Assembly: GCF_000211835.1 (NCBI RefSeq)
Contig: NZ_AEGR01000054.1
Coordinates: 1-46,265 of the forward strand
Direction of reading: 5' to 3'
Length of the DNA: 46,265 nt
Source of the DNA: Hylemonella gracilis ATCC 19624
GTDB taxonomy: Bacteria > Pseudomonadota > Gammaproteobacteria > Burkholderiales > Burkholderiaceae_C
The notes beneath the pieces were generated by a model that was given only the letters and a program-made list of their open reading frames with translations, had not been told where the DNA came from and made no database searches. The position numbers and the translations under genes were made by a program. Shown in pieces: positions 21,050-29,153 of the stretch (positions are counted from its first letter, which is position 1; each line of letters opens with the position of its first letter).

Positions 21050-21685
21050 ATGACCGCACCGCACGACTCCGTGTCCGCCAGCCCGGACACCACCGCCCTC
21101 CTGGCGCCACGTTCATGCGCGGATCTTTTCGTGTCCTTCACCGTGTTGGCCCTGCAGGGCTTTGGCGGGGTGGCGGCCGTCGCGCAACGCGAACTGGTGG
21201 AGCGCAAGCGTTGGATGACCAACCCGCAATTCGTTGAAGAATGGGCCGTGGCACAGATCATGCCCGGGCCCAACATCGTGAACCTCGCGCTGATGCTGGG
21301 CGCGCGTCACTTCGGCCTGCGTGGCGCGCTGTCGGCGCTGGCCGGCATGCTGAGCGCGCCACTGCTGGTGCTGCTGGTTCTGGCGTGGCTGCACGCCCAG
21401 TACGCAAGCCACCCCGCGGTGGCGGGCGCACTGCGGGGCATGGGCGCGGTGGCGGCCGGCCTGGTCATGGGCACGGGCCTGAAACTGCTGGCTTCGCTCA
21501 AGGGCAATCCGCTGCATCCAGCGCAGCGCCTGCTGCTGGGCGCGGCCTGCTTTGTCGCCATCGCCTGGCTGAGGTGGCCCCTGGTGTGGGTGCTGCTGGG
21601 GCTGGGCGGCCTGGGCTGGGCGCTGGCCTGGTCAGGTCTGGCCCGGCGCGAGTTGTCGGCCGCAAGCGCCAAGAGAGCACGGTGA
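21050..21685 (+). CDS. Chromate transporter family protein, first half (CHR domain)
   Basis: 211 residues with one CHR domain: FGGVAAVAQRELVERKRW, then MPGPNIVNLALMLG, and several hydrophobic helices. Short-chain CHR proteins work as a pair of two single-domain subunits that together equal one long ChrA, exporting chromate (or a related oxyanion). The start ATG is 4 bases after the EAL gene stop and the stop overlaps the next gene by one base, so translation is coupled. Substrate not proven; many such pairs lack a resistance context. Confidence 0.85.
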   Translation: MTAPHDSVSASPDTTALLAPRSCADLFVSFTVLALQGFGGVAAVAQRELVERKRWMTNPQFVEEWAVAQIMPGPNIVNLALMLGARHFGLRGALSALAGMLSAPLLVLLVLAWLHAQYASHPAVAGALRGMGAVAAGLVMGTGLKLLASLKGNPLHPAQRLLLGAACFVAIAWLRWPLVWVLLGLGGLGWALAWSGLARRELSAASAKRAR

Positions 21686-22308
21686 TGAACACCCTGGCCA
21701 CGCCCCTGCTTTCGCTCGCCCTCATGGACTGGCTGCAGCTCGTGCTGCATTTCGCCCTGCTCTCGCTGCTGGCCGTGGGCGGCGCCATCACCACCACGCC
21801 AGACATGCACCGCTTTCTGGTCACCGAGCAGGGTTGGCTGAGCGAAACACAGTTCAACGCGTCCATTGCGATCGCCCAGGCGGCGCCCGGTCCGAACGTG
21901 CTCTTCATTGCCCTGCTGGGCTGGAATGTCGGGCTCAACCACGGCGCGGGAGGTGGCGCGATGGCATGGGGACTGCTCGGTGCCCTCGCGTGCCTGGTCA
22001 GCGTGCTGCTGCCGAGTTCCACCCTGGTCTACCTGACCGCACGCTGGAGCCATGCTCACCGAGAGCGACGCGCCGTGCGCGCCTTCAAACAAGGACTGGC
22101 GCCCGTGGTCGTGGCCTTGCTGATCTCCACGGGCTGGATTCTGGCCGGCTCTCAGGCCGGAGAACTCACCGACGTGGGATCAACCGTGCACGAGGCCGGA
22201 CCGTTCTGGCTGCTGACGGCAAGCACCGCCGTGCTGGTGTGGCGCACGCGGCTGCACCTGCTGTGGCTGCTGGGCGCGGGCGCACTGGTGGGCGTTTGGC
22301 TGGCCTGA
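21685..22308 (+). CDS. Chromate transporter family protein, second half (CHR domain)
   Basis: 207 residues, the partner half: LLAVGGAITTTPDMHRFLV, IAIAQAAPGPNVLFIALLGW and further membrane helices up to the C-terminus. It overlaps the first half by one base (TGATG), typical for subunits made in equal amounts. With the preceding gene it makes an antiparallel heterodimer by analogy with known CHR pairs. Confidence 0.85.
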   Translation: MNTLATPLLSLALMDWLQLVLHFALLSLLAVGGAITTTPDMHRFLVTEQGWLSETQFNASIAIAQAAPGPNVLFIALLGWNVGLNHGAGGGAMAWGLLGALACLVSVLLPSSTLVYLTARWSHAHRERRAVRAFKQGLAPVVVALLISTGWILAGSQAGELTDVGSTVHEAGPFWLLTASTAVLVWRTRLHLLWLLGAGALVGVWLA

Positions 22309-22344
22309 GGCCGGGCCGCTGCCACGGACGGCGACAATCCAGTG

Positions 22345-24456
22345 ATGACCGAGAACGCCAACAAACCCCTCCCGCCGGCCGCCTCTTCAAGCCGAGGCGG
22401 GTCGCGCGTGCTGCGCAAGCTGCTCGGCGCCCTGTTGATGCTGGGCTTGGCCCTGGTGCTGGTGCTGATGGCGGGCCTGGCCTGGATCGCCGCGCGCTTC
22501 GACCCGCAAACTCAGGCGCGTCAACTGGCCGAGCAGATCCGCGGCCAAACCGGTTACCAGCTCACGGCCGCCGTCCCCAAGCTCACTGTCGCACCTCGCC
22601 TCGGACTGGCCTGGGGGCCTCTGTCGCTGCAGTCCGCGGGGGAGGAACTGAGCGCTGGAGCGCCCGCGCGTTCCGTGGCCACCGCCCAGGGCATGCACCT
22701 GTCACTGGACCTGCTCGACCTGCTGCGAGGGGAGGTGCAGGTGCGACGGGCGCGCATCGACGGGCTGCACTTGTGGCCGGCACCGGATCGGCATTACGTC
22801 GTTCCGACGCTGGAACTCAAGCTCGCCCAACTCGCGGCGACTGGGCTGGCATCCGCGGTGGGCCCCAACGGACTCGCCACGCCCTCTTCGCCCTCTGCAC
22901 CTTCTTCGCCTTCTTCGCCCGTCACGGCGTCCCTGACCCGCGCTGCCACGCTGCCGACGCAAGCGGTTCAAGCCACCGGCACCGCGGTCGCCGACCCGCG
23001 CCTGGCTCCGCCGCTCACGCACGCCCTGGAGTTGCACGCCACCGTGCTGGATGCCGCAGGTCAGTCCCGGCCGCTGAAGCTACAAGGACAAGTCGGGCTA
23101 GAAACGCCCGAGGCCTCGGCCCATGGCGCCGCGTCCCGTCAGCCGCGCGCCTTCCACGTGCTGCTGCAAGGCGCGTTGGATCAGACCACGTTCGCCCTTG
23201 AAGCCAGCCGCACCGATGCGTCAGCGGTGCTGCGCTTTGACCTGAACCTGGGCACCTTGGACCTGGACCACTACCAAGCACACCCCCTCGCGCAACCGCT
23301 GCCGCTGACCGTGGCGAGTCCTGCGGACAAGTCCACGCCCACGGCGAGCCACCCGCCTGACACCTCGATGCCGCACACCACGGGCATGCCTGCGGCAGAC
23401 CGTGTCGTCGCTCCTAACACCAACCTAGGCGCACCCGCCCGGGCCTCTGGCACCGCCCCCCTGCTGCGCTGGGTGCATGACCTGGGACTGGACGAGCTGG
23501 ATTTGCAAGGCACGCTGCGGGTGGCCTCACTGCGGTTCATGAATCTGCAAATCAACCATTTGCGCCTGCAGGCGCAGGCACAAGACCTCCCCTTGCAGGA
23601 GAGCCAAGGCCGCAAGCGCCGACGCATCGAGCTGAATCCGCTGACCGCCTCGCTGTACGACGGTGGCGTGCATGGCTCACTGCGCATTCACCTCGACGAC
23701 GAGGCCGCCGAGACACCTCGAGCCTTGCCCGCAACCACGTTCATCGCCACGAAGCTGGACCTGCGGGACGTGCGCATCGGGCCGCTGCTGCGCGACGGCT
23801 TGGGCATCCACTGGCTGGAAGGCCGGGGCAACATCGCGCTCGATCTGCGCAGCGGCGGCACCTCACCCGGGGCTTACACGCGCCACCTCAATGGCAGCGT
23901 GGGCCTGCAACTGCAAAACGGGTCCATCGGATTGAACATCGCGGATGTGCTGCGCGCCGGTCTGGGGCAACTGGGGGCGATGAGCAGCGCGCGTCGCGCG
24001 GCCACCTCAACGCTGCCGGCCGCGCCGCGCAACGAAGCAGCAAGTTCCGAAGCAGCAAGCTCGCCCTGGCGCACCCCGTTTGAACGGCTGCGTGTGAGCT
24101 TTCAGATCGAAGACGGCATCGCGCGCAGCCAGGACTTGAACCTCCAGGCGCCGCCCTTGCGCGCCGGGGGCGCGGGCACGGCCTGGCTGGCCGAGCAGCG
24201 GCTGGACTACACCTTGCGCGTCACCCTCGCACCGGCCGCCCTGCAATCCGATCAAGACACGACCCTGCAGTCGCTGGACAGCCTGCGGGGCTTGACGGTG
24301 CCGGTGACATTGCAAGGCCCGTATGACGGCCTGCAGTGGCGCATCGCCTACGCGGACATCGCGCCGACGCGGCAAATGCGACTACAGCTGCGTGGCTGGG
24401 CCCAGGACACCCTGGACACGCTGCGCGGACTGTTGCCCCCGGCCAAGAAGGACTGA
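22345..24456 (+). CDS. AsmA-family inner-membrane protein
   Basis: 703 residues. One N-terminal transmembrane anchor (about 23-48, LLMLGLALVLVLMAGLAWI) followed by a large periplasmic AsmA domain; the C-terminal AsmA-like signature appears as LNGSVGLQLQNGSIGLNIAD and VPVTLQGPYDGLQWRI. AsmA-like proteins are thought to span or bridge the periplasm and move phospholipids to the outer membrane. Pro/Ser/Thr-rich linkers interrupt the domain, one encoded by four 9-bp repeats at 22885-22920. A GTG directly upstream (22342) is an alternative start that adds one residue. Confidence 0.85.
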   Translation: MTENANKPLPPAASSSRGGSRVLRKLLGALLMLGLALVLVLMAGLAWIAARFDPQTQARQLAEQIRGQTGYQLTAAVPKLTVAPRLGLAWGPLSLQSAGEELSAGAPARSVATAQGMHLSLDLLDLLRGEVQVRRARIDGLHLWPAPDRHYVVPTLELKLAQLAATGLASAVGPNGLATPSSPSAPSSPSSPVTASLTRAATLPTQAVQATGTAVADPRLAPPLTHALELHATVLDAAGQSRPLKLQGQVGLETPEASAHGAASRQPRAFHVLLQGALDQTTFALEASRTDASAVLRFDLNLGTLDLDHYQAHPLAQPLPLTVASPADKSTPTASHPPDTSMPHTTGMPAADRVVAPNTNLGAPARASGTAPLLRWVHDLGLDELDLQGTLRVASLRFMNLQINHLRLQAQAQDLPLQESQGRKRRRIELNPLTASLYDGGVHGSLRIHLDDEAAETPRALPATTFIATKLDLRDVRIGPLLRDGLGIHWLEGRGNIALDLRSGGTSPGAYTRHLNGSVGLQLQNGSIGLNIADVLRAGLGQLGAMSSARRAATSTLPAAPRNEAASSEAASSPWRTPFERLRVSFQIEDGIARSQDLNLQAPPLRAGGAGTAWLAEQRLDYTLRVTLAPAALQSDQDTTLQSLDSLRGLTVPVTLQGPYDGLQWRIAYADIAPTRQMRLQLRGWAQDTLDTLRGLLPPAKKD
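22885..22920 (+). repeat. Four 9-bp tandem repeats inside the AsmA-like gene
   Basis: Units TCTTCGCCC, TCTGCACCT, TCTTCGCCT and TCTTCGCCC lie head to tail and in frame, encoding Ser-Ser/Ala-Pro triplets of a linker. Length change by slippage would keep the frame. Confidence 0.8.
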
Positions 24457-24468
24457 TGAGCACCGGCA

Positions 24469-24489
24469 GGCCGGGCACAGCGACCGGCC
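24469..24489. terminator. Hairpin between convergent genes (AsmA-like / DUF2721)
   Basis: GGCCGG (24469-24474) pairs with CCGGCC (24484-24489) around a 9-base loop, 13 bases after the AsmA-like stop and before the convergent DUF2721 stop. No T-run, so at most a weak two-way terminator. Confidence 0.35.
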
Positions 24490-24515
24490 AGGCTGACGTG
24501 TGACGTGCGCGCGGT

Positions 24516-24968
24516 TCAGTCGTCGCCAAGCTGGCGGAACTTCAGCACCCGGGCCGCCAGCAAGGTCTCGGCGAAAAAGCAGCCCAGCGCCGCCATGAAG
24601 CACAGCACCCCGGCCAGGAAGCCATAGATCGCGTAGTGGTCGATCTTGAACTCCGTGGTCTCGCCCAGGAAGAGCAGCACGATGGTCAGACCGATCACGA
24701 AGGCGCACAGCGTGAGCAAGCCGATGGTGGTGTTGGCCAGCAGGCCACGCCGCCGCAGCGCGGCCAGTTCCATGATCCAGTGCTGGGCCAAGGCCGGTTC
24801 GGCGTTGATGCGCAACTTCTCATCGAGCGTGCGGCCGCGGTCGATGATGCGCGCCAGCCGTCCGGCCACCGCGCCAATCATGCCGGCCACGGCGGTGAGC
24901 AGGAACACCGGCGCCACGGCGAGCTGGATGCCATGGGTGACGGTGGAAGTGTCGGTGAAGAGAGCCAT
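24516..24968 (-). CDS. DUF2721-family small membrane protein
   Basis: 150 residues. Three hydrophobic segments: residues ~13-33 (VAPVFLLTAVAGMIGAVAG), ~75-100 and ~112-135, with a charged loop between (ARIIDRGRTLDEKLR) that is typical of DUF2721. Function unknown. ATG 24968 begins MALFTDTS; the frame upstream to 25097 contains no family sequence. Convergent with the AsmA-like gene. Confidence 0.8.
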   Translation of the reverse strand: MALFTDTSTVTHGIQLAVAPVFLLTAVAGMIGAVAGRLARIIDRGRTLDEKLRINAEPALAQHWIMELAALRRRGLLANTTIGLLTLCAFVIGLTIVLLFLGETTEFKIDHYAIYGFLAGVLCFMAALGCFFAETLLAARVLKFRQLGDD

Positions 24969-25038
24969 GGCCGGATTATCCGATGTGCTCGGGGCGTGAT
25001 CCAGTGGGATACCCCCCAGTTGCCCGCACAAGCCTTCT

Positions 25039-25380
25039 TCATCCATCCACGGGCCAGAGGTCGTAGCTGCCATCCCCCATGCCACGCAGAGGCCCAAAGA
25101 CGGCGTCCAAGGCCGCCCGCTCGGCGGTCAGCCAGGCCTGGGCGATCTCGAGCTCAGAGTCGGTGAGCGCCGCCAAGTCCGGCGGATCGCCATAGGCCTG
25201 CGCGATGCGCTGGTAGGCCTGGTACACCGGCAACACCAGGGCGGCATCACCCAAACTGTCGCGCAAAACCAGCGCGAAGCGGCGCTGCGCGCCCTCGCGG
25301 GCCATGTCCAGACCCGGTGCGTCGCTGTCACCATGGGTGTTGTACAGACGCACGGCGTACGGCAGTTCGATGTCCTTCAT
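25039..25380 (-). CDS. Conserved-looking hypothetical protein, 113 aa
   Basis: I do not recognise the family. The product is soluble, acidic and mostly helical (MKDIELPYAVRLYNTHGDS at the N-terminus, ending DGSYDLWPVDG), with neither a signal peptide nor membrane segments. It diverges from the DUF4389 gene and lies 70 bp upstream of the DUF2721 gene on the same strand. Coding is supported by codon usage like its neighbours and by lack of a better frame. Confidence 0.6.
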   Translation of the reverse strand: MKDIELPYAVRLYNTHGDSDAPGLDMAREGAQRRFALVLRDSLGDAALVLPVYQAYQRIAQAYGDPPDLAALTDSELEIAQAWLTAERAALDAVFGPLRGMGDGSYDLWPVDG

Positions 25381-25453
25381 GGCGTGAGCTTAAGGCACAA
25401 ACTCGACGCGGCTTAGGTACAGTGCGCAAGCCCAACCGATAGGAGCATGGACC

Positions 25454-25759
25454 GTGAGCGACTCCCCCATCCCGCCTGACCAGAACCATGCCGCCGCCGT
25501 TCCTGGCAAGAAACGCCGCTTGATCCCGCGCGTCATCTACATGGTGCTGATGGGGCTGGCCCTGCATCTGGCCCTCACGCTGCTTTTCGCCGTCGCCCTG
25601 GTGCAGCTGCTGCTGAGCATCGCCAGCAATGAAACCAACGCGCGCCTGCGCCGCTTTGGCCGGGGACTGGGCCGGTACCTGCGACAGATCGCGGACTACC
25701 TGAGCTTCGCCCGTGAGGACGTGCCCTTTCCCTTCCAAGAATGGACTGACGCCGACTGA
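25454..25759 (+). CDS. DUF4389-family membrane protein
   Basis: 101 residues with a basic N-terminal stretch (GKKRRLIPR), one or two hydrophobic segments (about 28-57, VIYMVLMGLALHLALTLLF), then RLRRFGRGLGRYLRQIADYLS and FPFQEW near the end, which is the DUF4389 pattern. Function unknown. The start is GTG 25454 with AGGAG eight bases upstream; an ATG at 25447 is out of frame. Confidence 0.8.
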   Translation: MSDSPIPPDQNHAAAVPGKKRRLIPRVIYMVLMGLALHLALTLLFAVALVQLLLSIASNETNARLRRFGRGLGRYLRQIADYLSFAREDVPFPFQEWTDAD

Positions 25760-25769
25760 CATGACGTGG

Positions 25770-25787
25770 CGACGGCGCGGCCCGTCG
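25770..25787. terminator. Hairpin between convergent DUF4389 and MFS genes
   Basis: CGACGG (25770-25775) pairs with CCGTCG (25782-25787) around a 6-base loop in the 44-bp gap between two facing stop codons. No T-run; a two-way terminator is possible. Confidence 0.4.
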
Positions 25788-25803
25788 AGGGACATGAGCG
25801 TCG

Positions 25804-27099
25804 CTAGGGCTTGAGCAGCGGGCGGAACATCCACAGGCCGATCAGGGGTCCGATGCCCAGCCAGGGCAGCAACCAATCCAGCGCCAGATGCGGCAAGGCC
25901 ATCGTGAAGAGCTCGATGCTGAGCACCGAAATCACGAAGCCGATGCAATTGACGAGGGTCAAGACGCTGCCCACCGCCGCCTGGGGTGCATTGCGCGCGG
26001 TCAAGGCCGAAAACTGCGGGGAGTCGCCCGATACGGTCACGCCCCACACCAGCAGCCAGGCCAGGAACAAGGCGTCGGGCGCGTGCAGCATCAGAGGCGC
26101 AACGAGGCAGCACAGCGCGCTGAGCGCCAACTGCATCTGGGCAACACGAGCACTGCCGTGCCGCCGCGCCAGCCATCCCCCTCCCGCGCAGCCGATGAAG
26201 CCCGCGCCGATGATGGCGAAGGACCAAGCACTCTGCGTCGCGCCCGCGAAACGCAGACCCACCACGATTGGCACCAGCACGAAGCAGGTGTAGATCTCCC
26301 ACATGTGGCCGAAGTAGCCAAAGACCGAGGCTCGCAACTTGCGGTCGCGCCAGATGAAGGCCAGCGCGCCCAACTTCAATCCTGACGAAGCACCGCCGCT
26401 GGCGCCCGCGCCTTGCCTGGCGCGTTGCACCCAGGGGCTGTCGGGCACCTGCCAAGCCGTGAGCAGGCCACCCAAGGCCGCGAGAAGCGACACCCCCAGA
26501 ACCACCGCCTGCCAGGGTGCCAGGCCCCAGGCCGCGATCACACTCGCCCACCCCGCGTCGGCCCCGTGGGCGGCGCTCGGCACCACGGTCGCCAATGCAC
26601 GCAGTCCATGCGGCAAGGCGGTGCCCAAGATCAACGCGCCAATCAGCACGCCCATGGCGGGCCCCAGACCCTCGCGGTACCAGCTGGCGGCGATTTTCAT
26701 GCCCACGGGATAGACGCCCGCGAGCAGGAAGCCCACGGCGAAGCGCAGAACCAGCAAGCGCGTGAGATCGCCGTCCACCCCCAGCGTGGCGGCGTTCACC
26801 AAGGCCCCCAGCACGGCGCAGACCATGAACACCCGCGACGGCGAAAAGCGGTCGGCCACCATCAGCAAGGCAAACACCAGGGTGCCCGCGACGAAGCCCA
26901 ACTGCACGGCCGACGTCAGACGCCCTATGGCGGCGGCGGGCCAGTCCCAGGCCTGCTGCAAATCGGGCATGACCGCGTTGACGGCGAACCACAGCGTGGT
27001 GGCGGCGAACTGCGACAGCACGATCACCGGCAAGATGCGACGGGGTACGGCGGTCGACGCGCGCTGTTGTGTTGAATCTTGGAGTACCTGCTGCGTCAT
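25804..27099 (-). CDS. MFS transporter
   Basis: 431 residues with 12 predicted membrane helices and the MFS pattern: VLSQFAATTLWFAVNAVMP in helix 1, a loop-2 motif variant after helix 2 (VADRFSPSRVF), the central cytoplasmic loop at about 205-235 (VPDSPWVQRARQ) and a second half beginning GYFGHMWEIYTCF. Substrate not identifiable. It diverges from the TetR gene across 98 bp, so it could be a target of that regulator as well as the catabolic block on the other side. Confidence 0.85.
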   Translation of the reverse strand: MTQQVLQDSTQQRASTAVPRRILPVIVLSQFAATTLWFAVNAVMPDLQQAWDWPAAAIGRLTSAVQLGFVAGTLVFALLMVADRFSPSRVFMVCAVLGALVNAATLGVDGDLTRLLVLRFAVGFLLAGVYPVGMKIAASWYREGLGPAMGVLIGALILGTALPHGLRALATVVPSAAHGADAGWASVIAAWGLAPWQAVVLGVSLLAALGGLLTAWQVPDSPWVQRARQGAGASGGASSGLKLGALAFIWRDRKLRASVFGYFGHMWEIYTCFVLVPIVVGLRFAGATQSAWSFAIIGAGFIGCAGGGWLARRHGSARVAQMQLALSALCCLVAPLMLHAPDALFLAWLLVWGVTVSGDSPQFSALTARNAPQAAVGSVLTLVNCIGFVISVLSIELFTMALPHLALDWLLPWLGIGPLIGLWMFRPLLKP

Positions 27100-27171
27100 C
27101 GGTCGAGCTTACCCGTCGTGCCATTTGTGTAAAGTCGGCGCGACCCCAAGCTTGCCCTCTACCAGCCCAAC

Positions 27172-27191
27172 AATTAACCATTTGGTGATTT
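27172..27191. promoter_or_regulatory. Candidate TetR operator (MFS/TetR divergent promoter)
   Basis: An AT-rich segment just upstream of the TetR start reads AATTAAC then CATTTGGTGATT. The half AATTAAC recurs inverted as GTTAATT at 28102-28108 in front of the first catabolic gene. Shared sites at the regulator and at the presumed target are typical of TetR autoregulation; this is inference from two sites only. Confidence 0.4.
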
Positions 27192-27197
27192 AAAGTC

Positions 27198-27848
27198 ATG
27201 CCACGCCCGCCAAAAACTGCTCCCGAGGAACGTCTGCGCGACGCGGACCGCTCTCAGAGCACCATCCTGATGGCGGCGCGCGATGAATTCGCCGAATACG
27301 GCCTGGGGGGCGCGCGCATGGACCGCATCGCCGAGCGGGCAGGCCTGAACAAACGGCTCATTTATTACTACTTCGAGGACAAGGAGAAGCTGTTCCAGGC
27401 CGTGCTCGAGCAGGCCTACGGCAACATCCGCGAAGAAGAGCGCAAGCTGCACTTGCAAGACCTCACGCCGGCCGAGGCCGTGCGCACACTGATCGAGTTC
27501 ACCTGGAACTACTACCTGGCGCATCCGGAATTCCTCACGCTGCTCAACAGCGCAAACCTGCACAAGGCGCGGCACCTGCAAGACTCCCGGCAAGCGCGTG
27601 CACTCAACTCGCCCTTGTTGGACTTGCTCGCCGAGATCCTGGAGCGAGGACGGCGCGACGGCAGTTTCCGGGGCGGCGTGGACCCGATGCAGCTCTACAT
27701 CTCCATCGCTGGCATCGCCTATTTCTACCTCTCCAACAACCACACCCTCTCGGCCATCTTCGGCCGCGACCTGATGTCGGCCAAGGCCCGCAACGAGCGC
27801 CTGTCGCACATGACCGACCTGATTTTGGGCGGCTTGCTGCGCGGCTGA
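27198..27848 (+). CDS. TetR/AcrR-family transcriptional regulator
   Basis: 216 residues. N-terminal TetR helix-turn-helix (about 20-65: ILMAARDEFAEYGLGGARMD and LNKRLIYYYFEDKEKLF) and a C-terminal TetR domain (about 85-205) with WNYYLAHPEFLTLLN. Probably a repressor released by a substrate or intermediate of the downstream block. It lies 286 bp upstream of that block on the same strand and diverges from the MFS gene. Confidence 0.9.
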   Translation: MPRPPKTAPEERLRDADRSQSTILMAARDEFAEYGLGGARMDRIAERAGLNKRLIYYYFEDKEKLFQAVLEQAYGNIREEERKLHLQDLTPAEAVRTLIEFTWNYYLAHPEFLTLLNSANLHKARHLQDSRQARALNSPLLDLLAEILERGRRDGSFRGGVDPMQLYISIAGIAYFYLSNNHTLSAIFGRDLMSAKARNERLSHMTDLILGGLLRG

Positions 27849-27853
27849 CCCCG

Positions 27854-27893
27854 AAACGGCTTTCGGCTCCGCAGAGCCGACTTCATGCCGTTT
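27854..27893 (+). terminator. Nested hairpin after the TetR gene
   Basis: An outer pair AAACGGC (27854-27860) with GCCGTTT (27887-27893) encloses an inner pair CGGCTC (27864-27869) with GAGCCG (27874-27879). It begins six bases after the TetR stop; the outer 3' arm ends in TTT but no longer T-run follows. It probably separates the TetR message from the catabolic operon. Confidence 0.55.
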
Positions 27894-27920
27894 GACCCGT
27901 GCCGAAACCTCCGAACCCGG

Positions 27921-27964
27921 TTTTTCGAAGCTTTTCGACGTTTTCCGAGACTTTCCGCGCTTTT
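27921..27964. promoter_or_regulatory. Helically phased T-tracts: predicted DNA bend upstream of the catabolic operon
   Basis: Five T-tracts of 3-5 bases start at 27921, 27932, 27941, 27952 and 27961, spaced 11, 9, 11 and 9 bp, that is about one helical turn each. Phased A/T-tracts bend DNA intrinsically. The bend centre is about 145 bp upstream of the -10 box of the operon. Confidence 0.6.
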
Positions 27965-28085
27965 GCAGCCCTTATCCCGGTTGCGCACCTGTCGCTAGCT
28001 CCGGGGCCAGCTCAGGGTGGTCCGCCCCTTCCCGCACCCTCCCGACTCCGGCGAATCCCTGATTCGCTGCGGACGGGACTCTTCC

Positions 28086-28108
28086 TATAATTCACTGGTC
28101 AGTTAATT
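28086..28108 (+). promoter_or_regulatory. -10 box and overlapping operator-like site before the catabolic operon
   Basis: A perfect TATAAT lies at 28086-28091; no good -35 is found 17 bp upstream (TTCGCT). GTTAATT at 28102-28108 sits where the transcript would start and is the inverted form of the motif before the TetR gene. A repressor bound there would block initiation. The first gene starts at 28135 with GGAG before it. Confidence 0.5.
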
Positions 28109-28134
28109 ATTTCAATCACCCAGGAGACAACACC

Positions 28135-29109
28135 ATGCGCTACACCCGCAGATTCATCGCCGCGGCCATGCTGGCGGCGCTCGCGCCGCTGGCTGCTCAG
28201 GCCCAGGACGCTTACCCGAACAAGCCGATCCGCGTGATCGTGCCTTTCGCGGCCGGCAGCACCACGGACATCATCGCGCGCGCCATCACGGACAAGATGG
28301 CCCAGAGCATGGGCCAGCAGTTCGTGATCGACAACCGTGGCGGCGCCAGCGGCACCATCGGCCAGGCCATGGTGGCCCAGTCAGCGCCGGACGGCTACAC
28401 CCTGATGATCCATTCGTCCTCGCACACGGTGACGCCGCACACTTTCGCCAAGCTGCCCTTTGATCCGCTGAAGGACTTCGTCCCCATCACCCCGATTTCG
28501 GCCACGCCGAACGTGCTGGTGATCGCACCGTCCAAGAACATCAAGTCGGTGCAGGAACTGCTGAGCTATGCCCGCGCCAACCCGGGGCAACTCAACTTCG
28601 CGTCCGCCGGCCAAGGCAGCGCCACGCACCTGAATGCAGAGAAGTTCAAGCTCGCCGCCAAGATCCAGGCGACCAACATCCCCTTCAAGGGTTCGGCCGA
28701 GGCCGTGAACGAGGTGATCGCGGGCCGGGTGGATTACTACTTCTCCCCCATCGCACCCGTGATCGGGCAGATCCGCGGGGGCCAGTTGCTGGCGCTCGCG
28801 GTCGGCTCGGCTCAACGCGCCAGCGCCCTGCCCGACGTGCCCACCACGGCCGAGGCTGGCGTGCCGGGCTCGGAATTCAACTTCTGGATCGGCCTGTTCG
28901 CGCCCGGCAAGACGCCTCGGTCCATCGTGGATCGCCTGAACGCCGAAGTCGTGAAGGCCCTGGCGACGCCTGAAGTCAAGGAACGTTTCCTGACCCTGGG
29001 CGCCGACGCCTGGACGCTGAACCCACGCGAATTCGACACCTACATCCGCAACGAAATCAAGAACAACGCCGCGCTGGTCAAGGCCGCCGGCTTGGAAGTC
29101 CACCCCTGA
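28135..29109 (+). CDS. Bug/TctC-family tripartite-tricarboxylate-type solute-binding protein (1)
   Basis: 324 residues. Signal peptide (about 1-24, ending AQA/QD) followed by the family's N-terminal hallmark YPNKPIRVIVPFAAGSTTDI, then NRGGASGTIG and DGYTLMI. Bug proteins bind carboxylic acids or related small anions in the periplasm, classically for the TctAB permease. No tctA or tctB gene is in this window. First gene of the TetR-headed block; GGAG precedes the start. Confidence 0.93.
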   Translation: MRYTRRFIAAAMLAALAPLAAQAQDAYPNKPIRVIVPFAAGSTTDIIARAITDKMAQSMGQQFVIDNRGGASGTIGQAMVAQSAPDGYTLMIHSSSHTVTPHTFAKLPFDPLKDFVPITPISATPNVLVIAPSKNIKSVQELLSYARANPGQLNFASAGQGSATHLNAEKFKLAAKIQATNIPFKGSAEAVNEVIAGRVDYYFSPIAPVIGQIRGGQLLALAVGSAQRASALPDVPTTAEAGVPGSEFNFWIGLFAPGKTPRSIVDRLNAEVVKALATPEVKERFLTLGADAWTLNPREFDTYIRNEIKNNAALVKAAGLEVHP

Positions 29110-29153
29110 GCGGCATTGCCGTTGACCCCACTACCTCGTAGGAGAACTCATCC

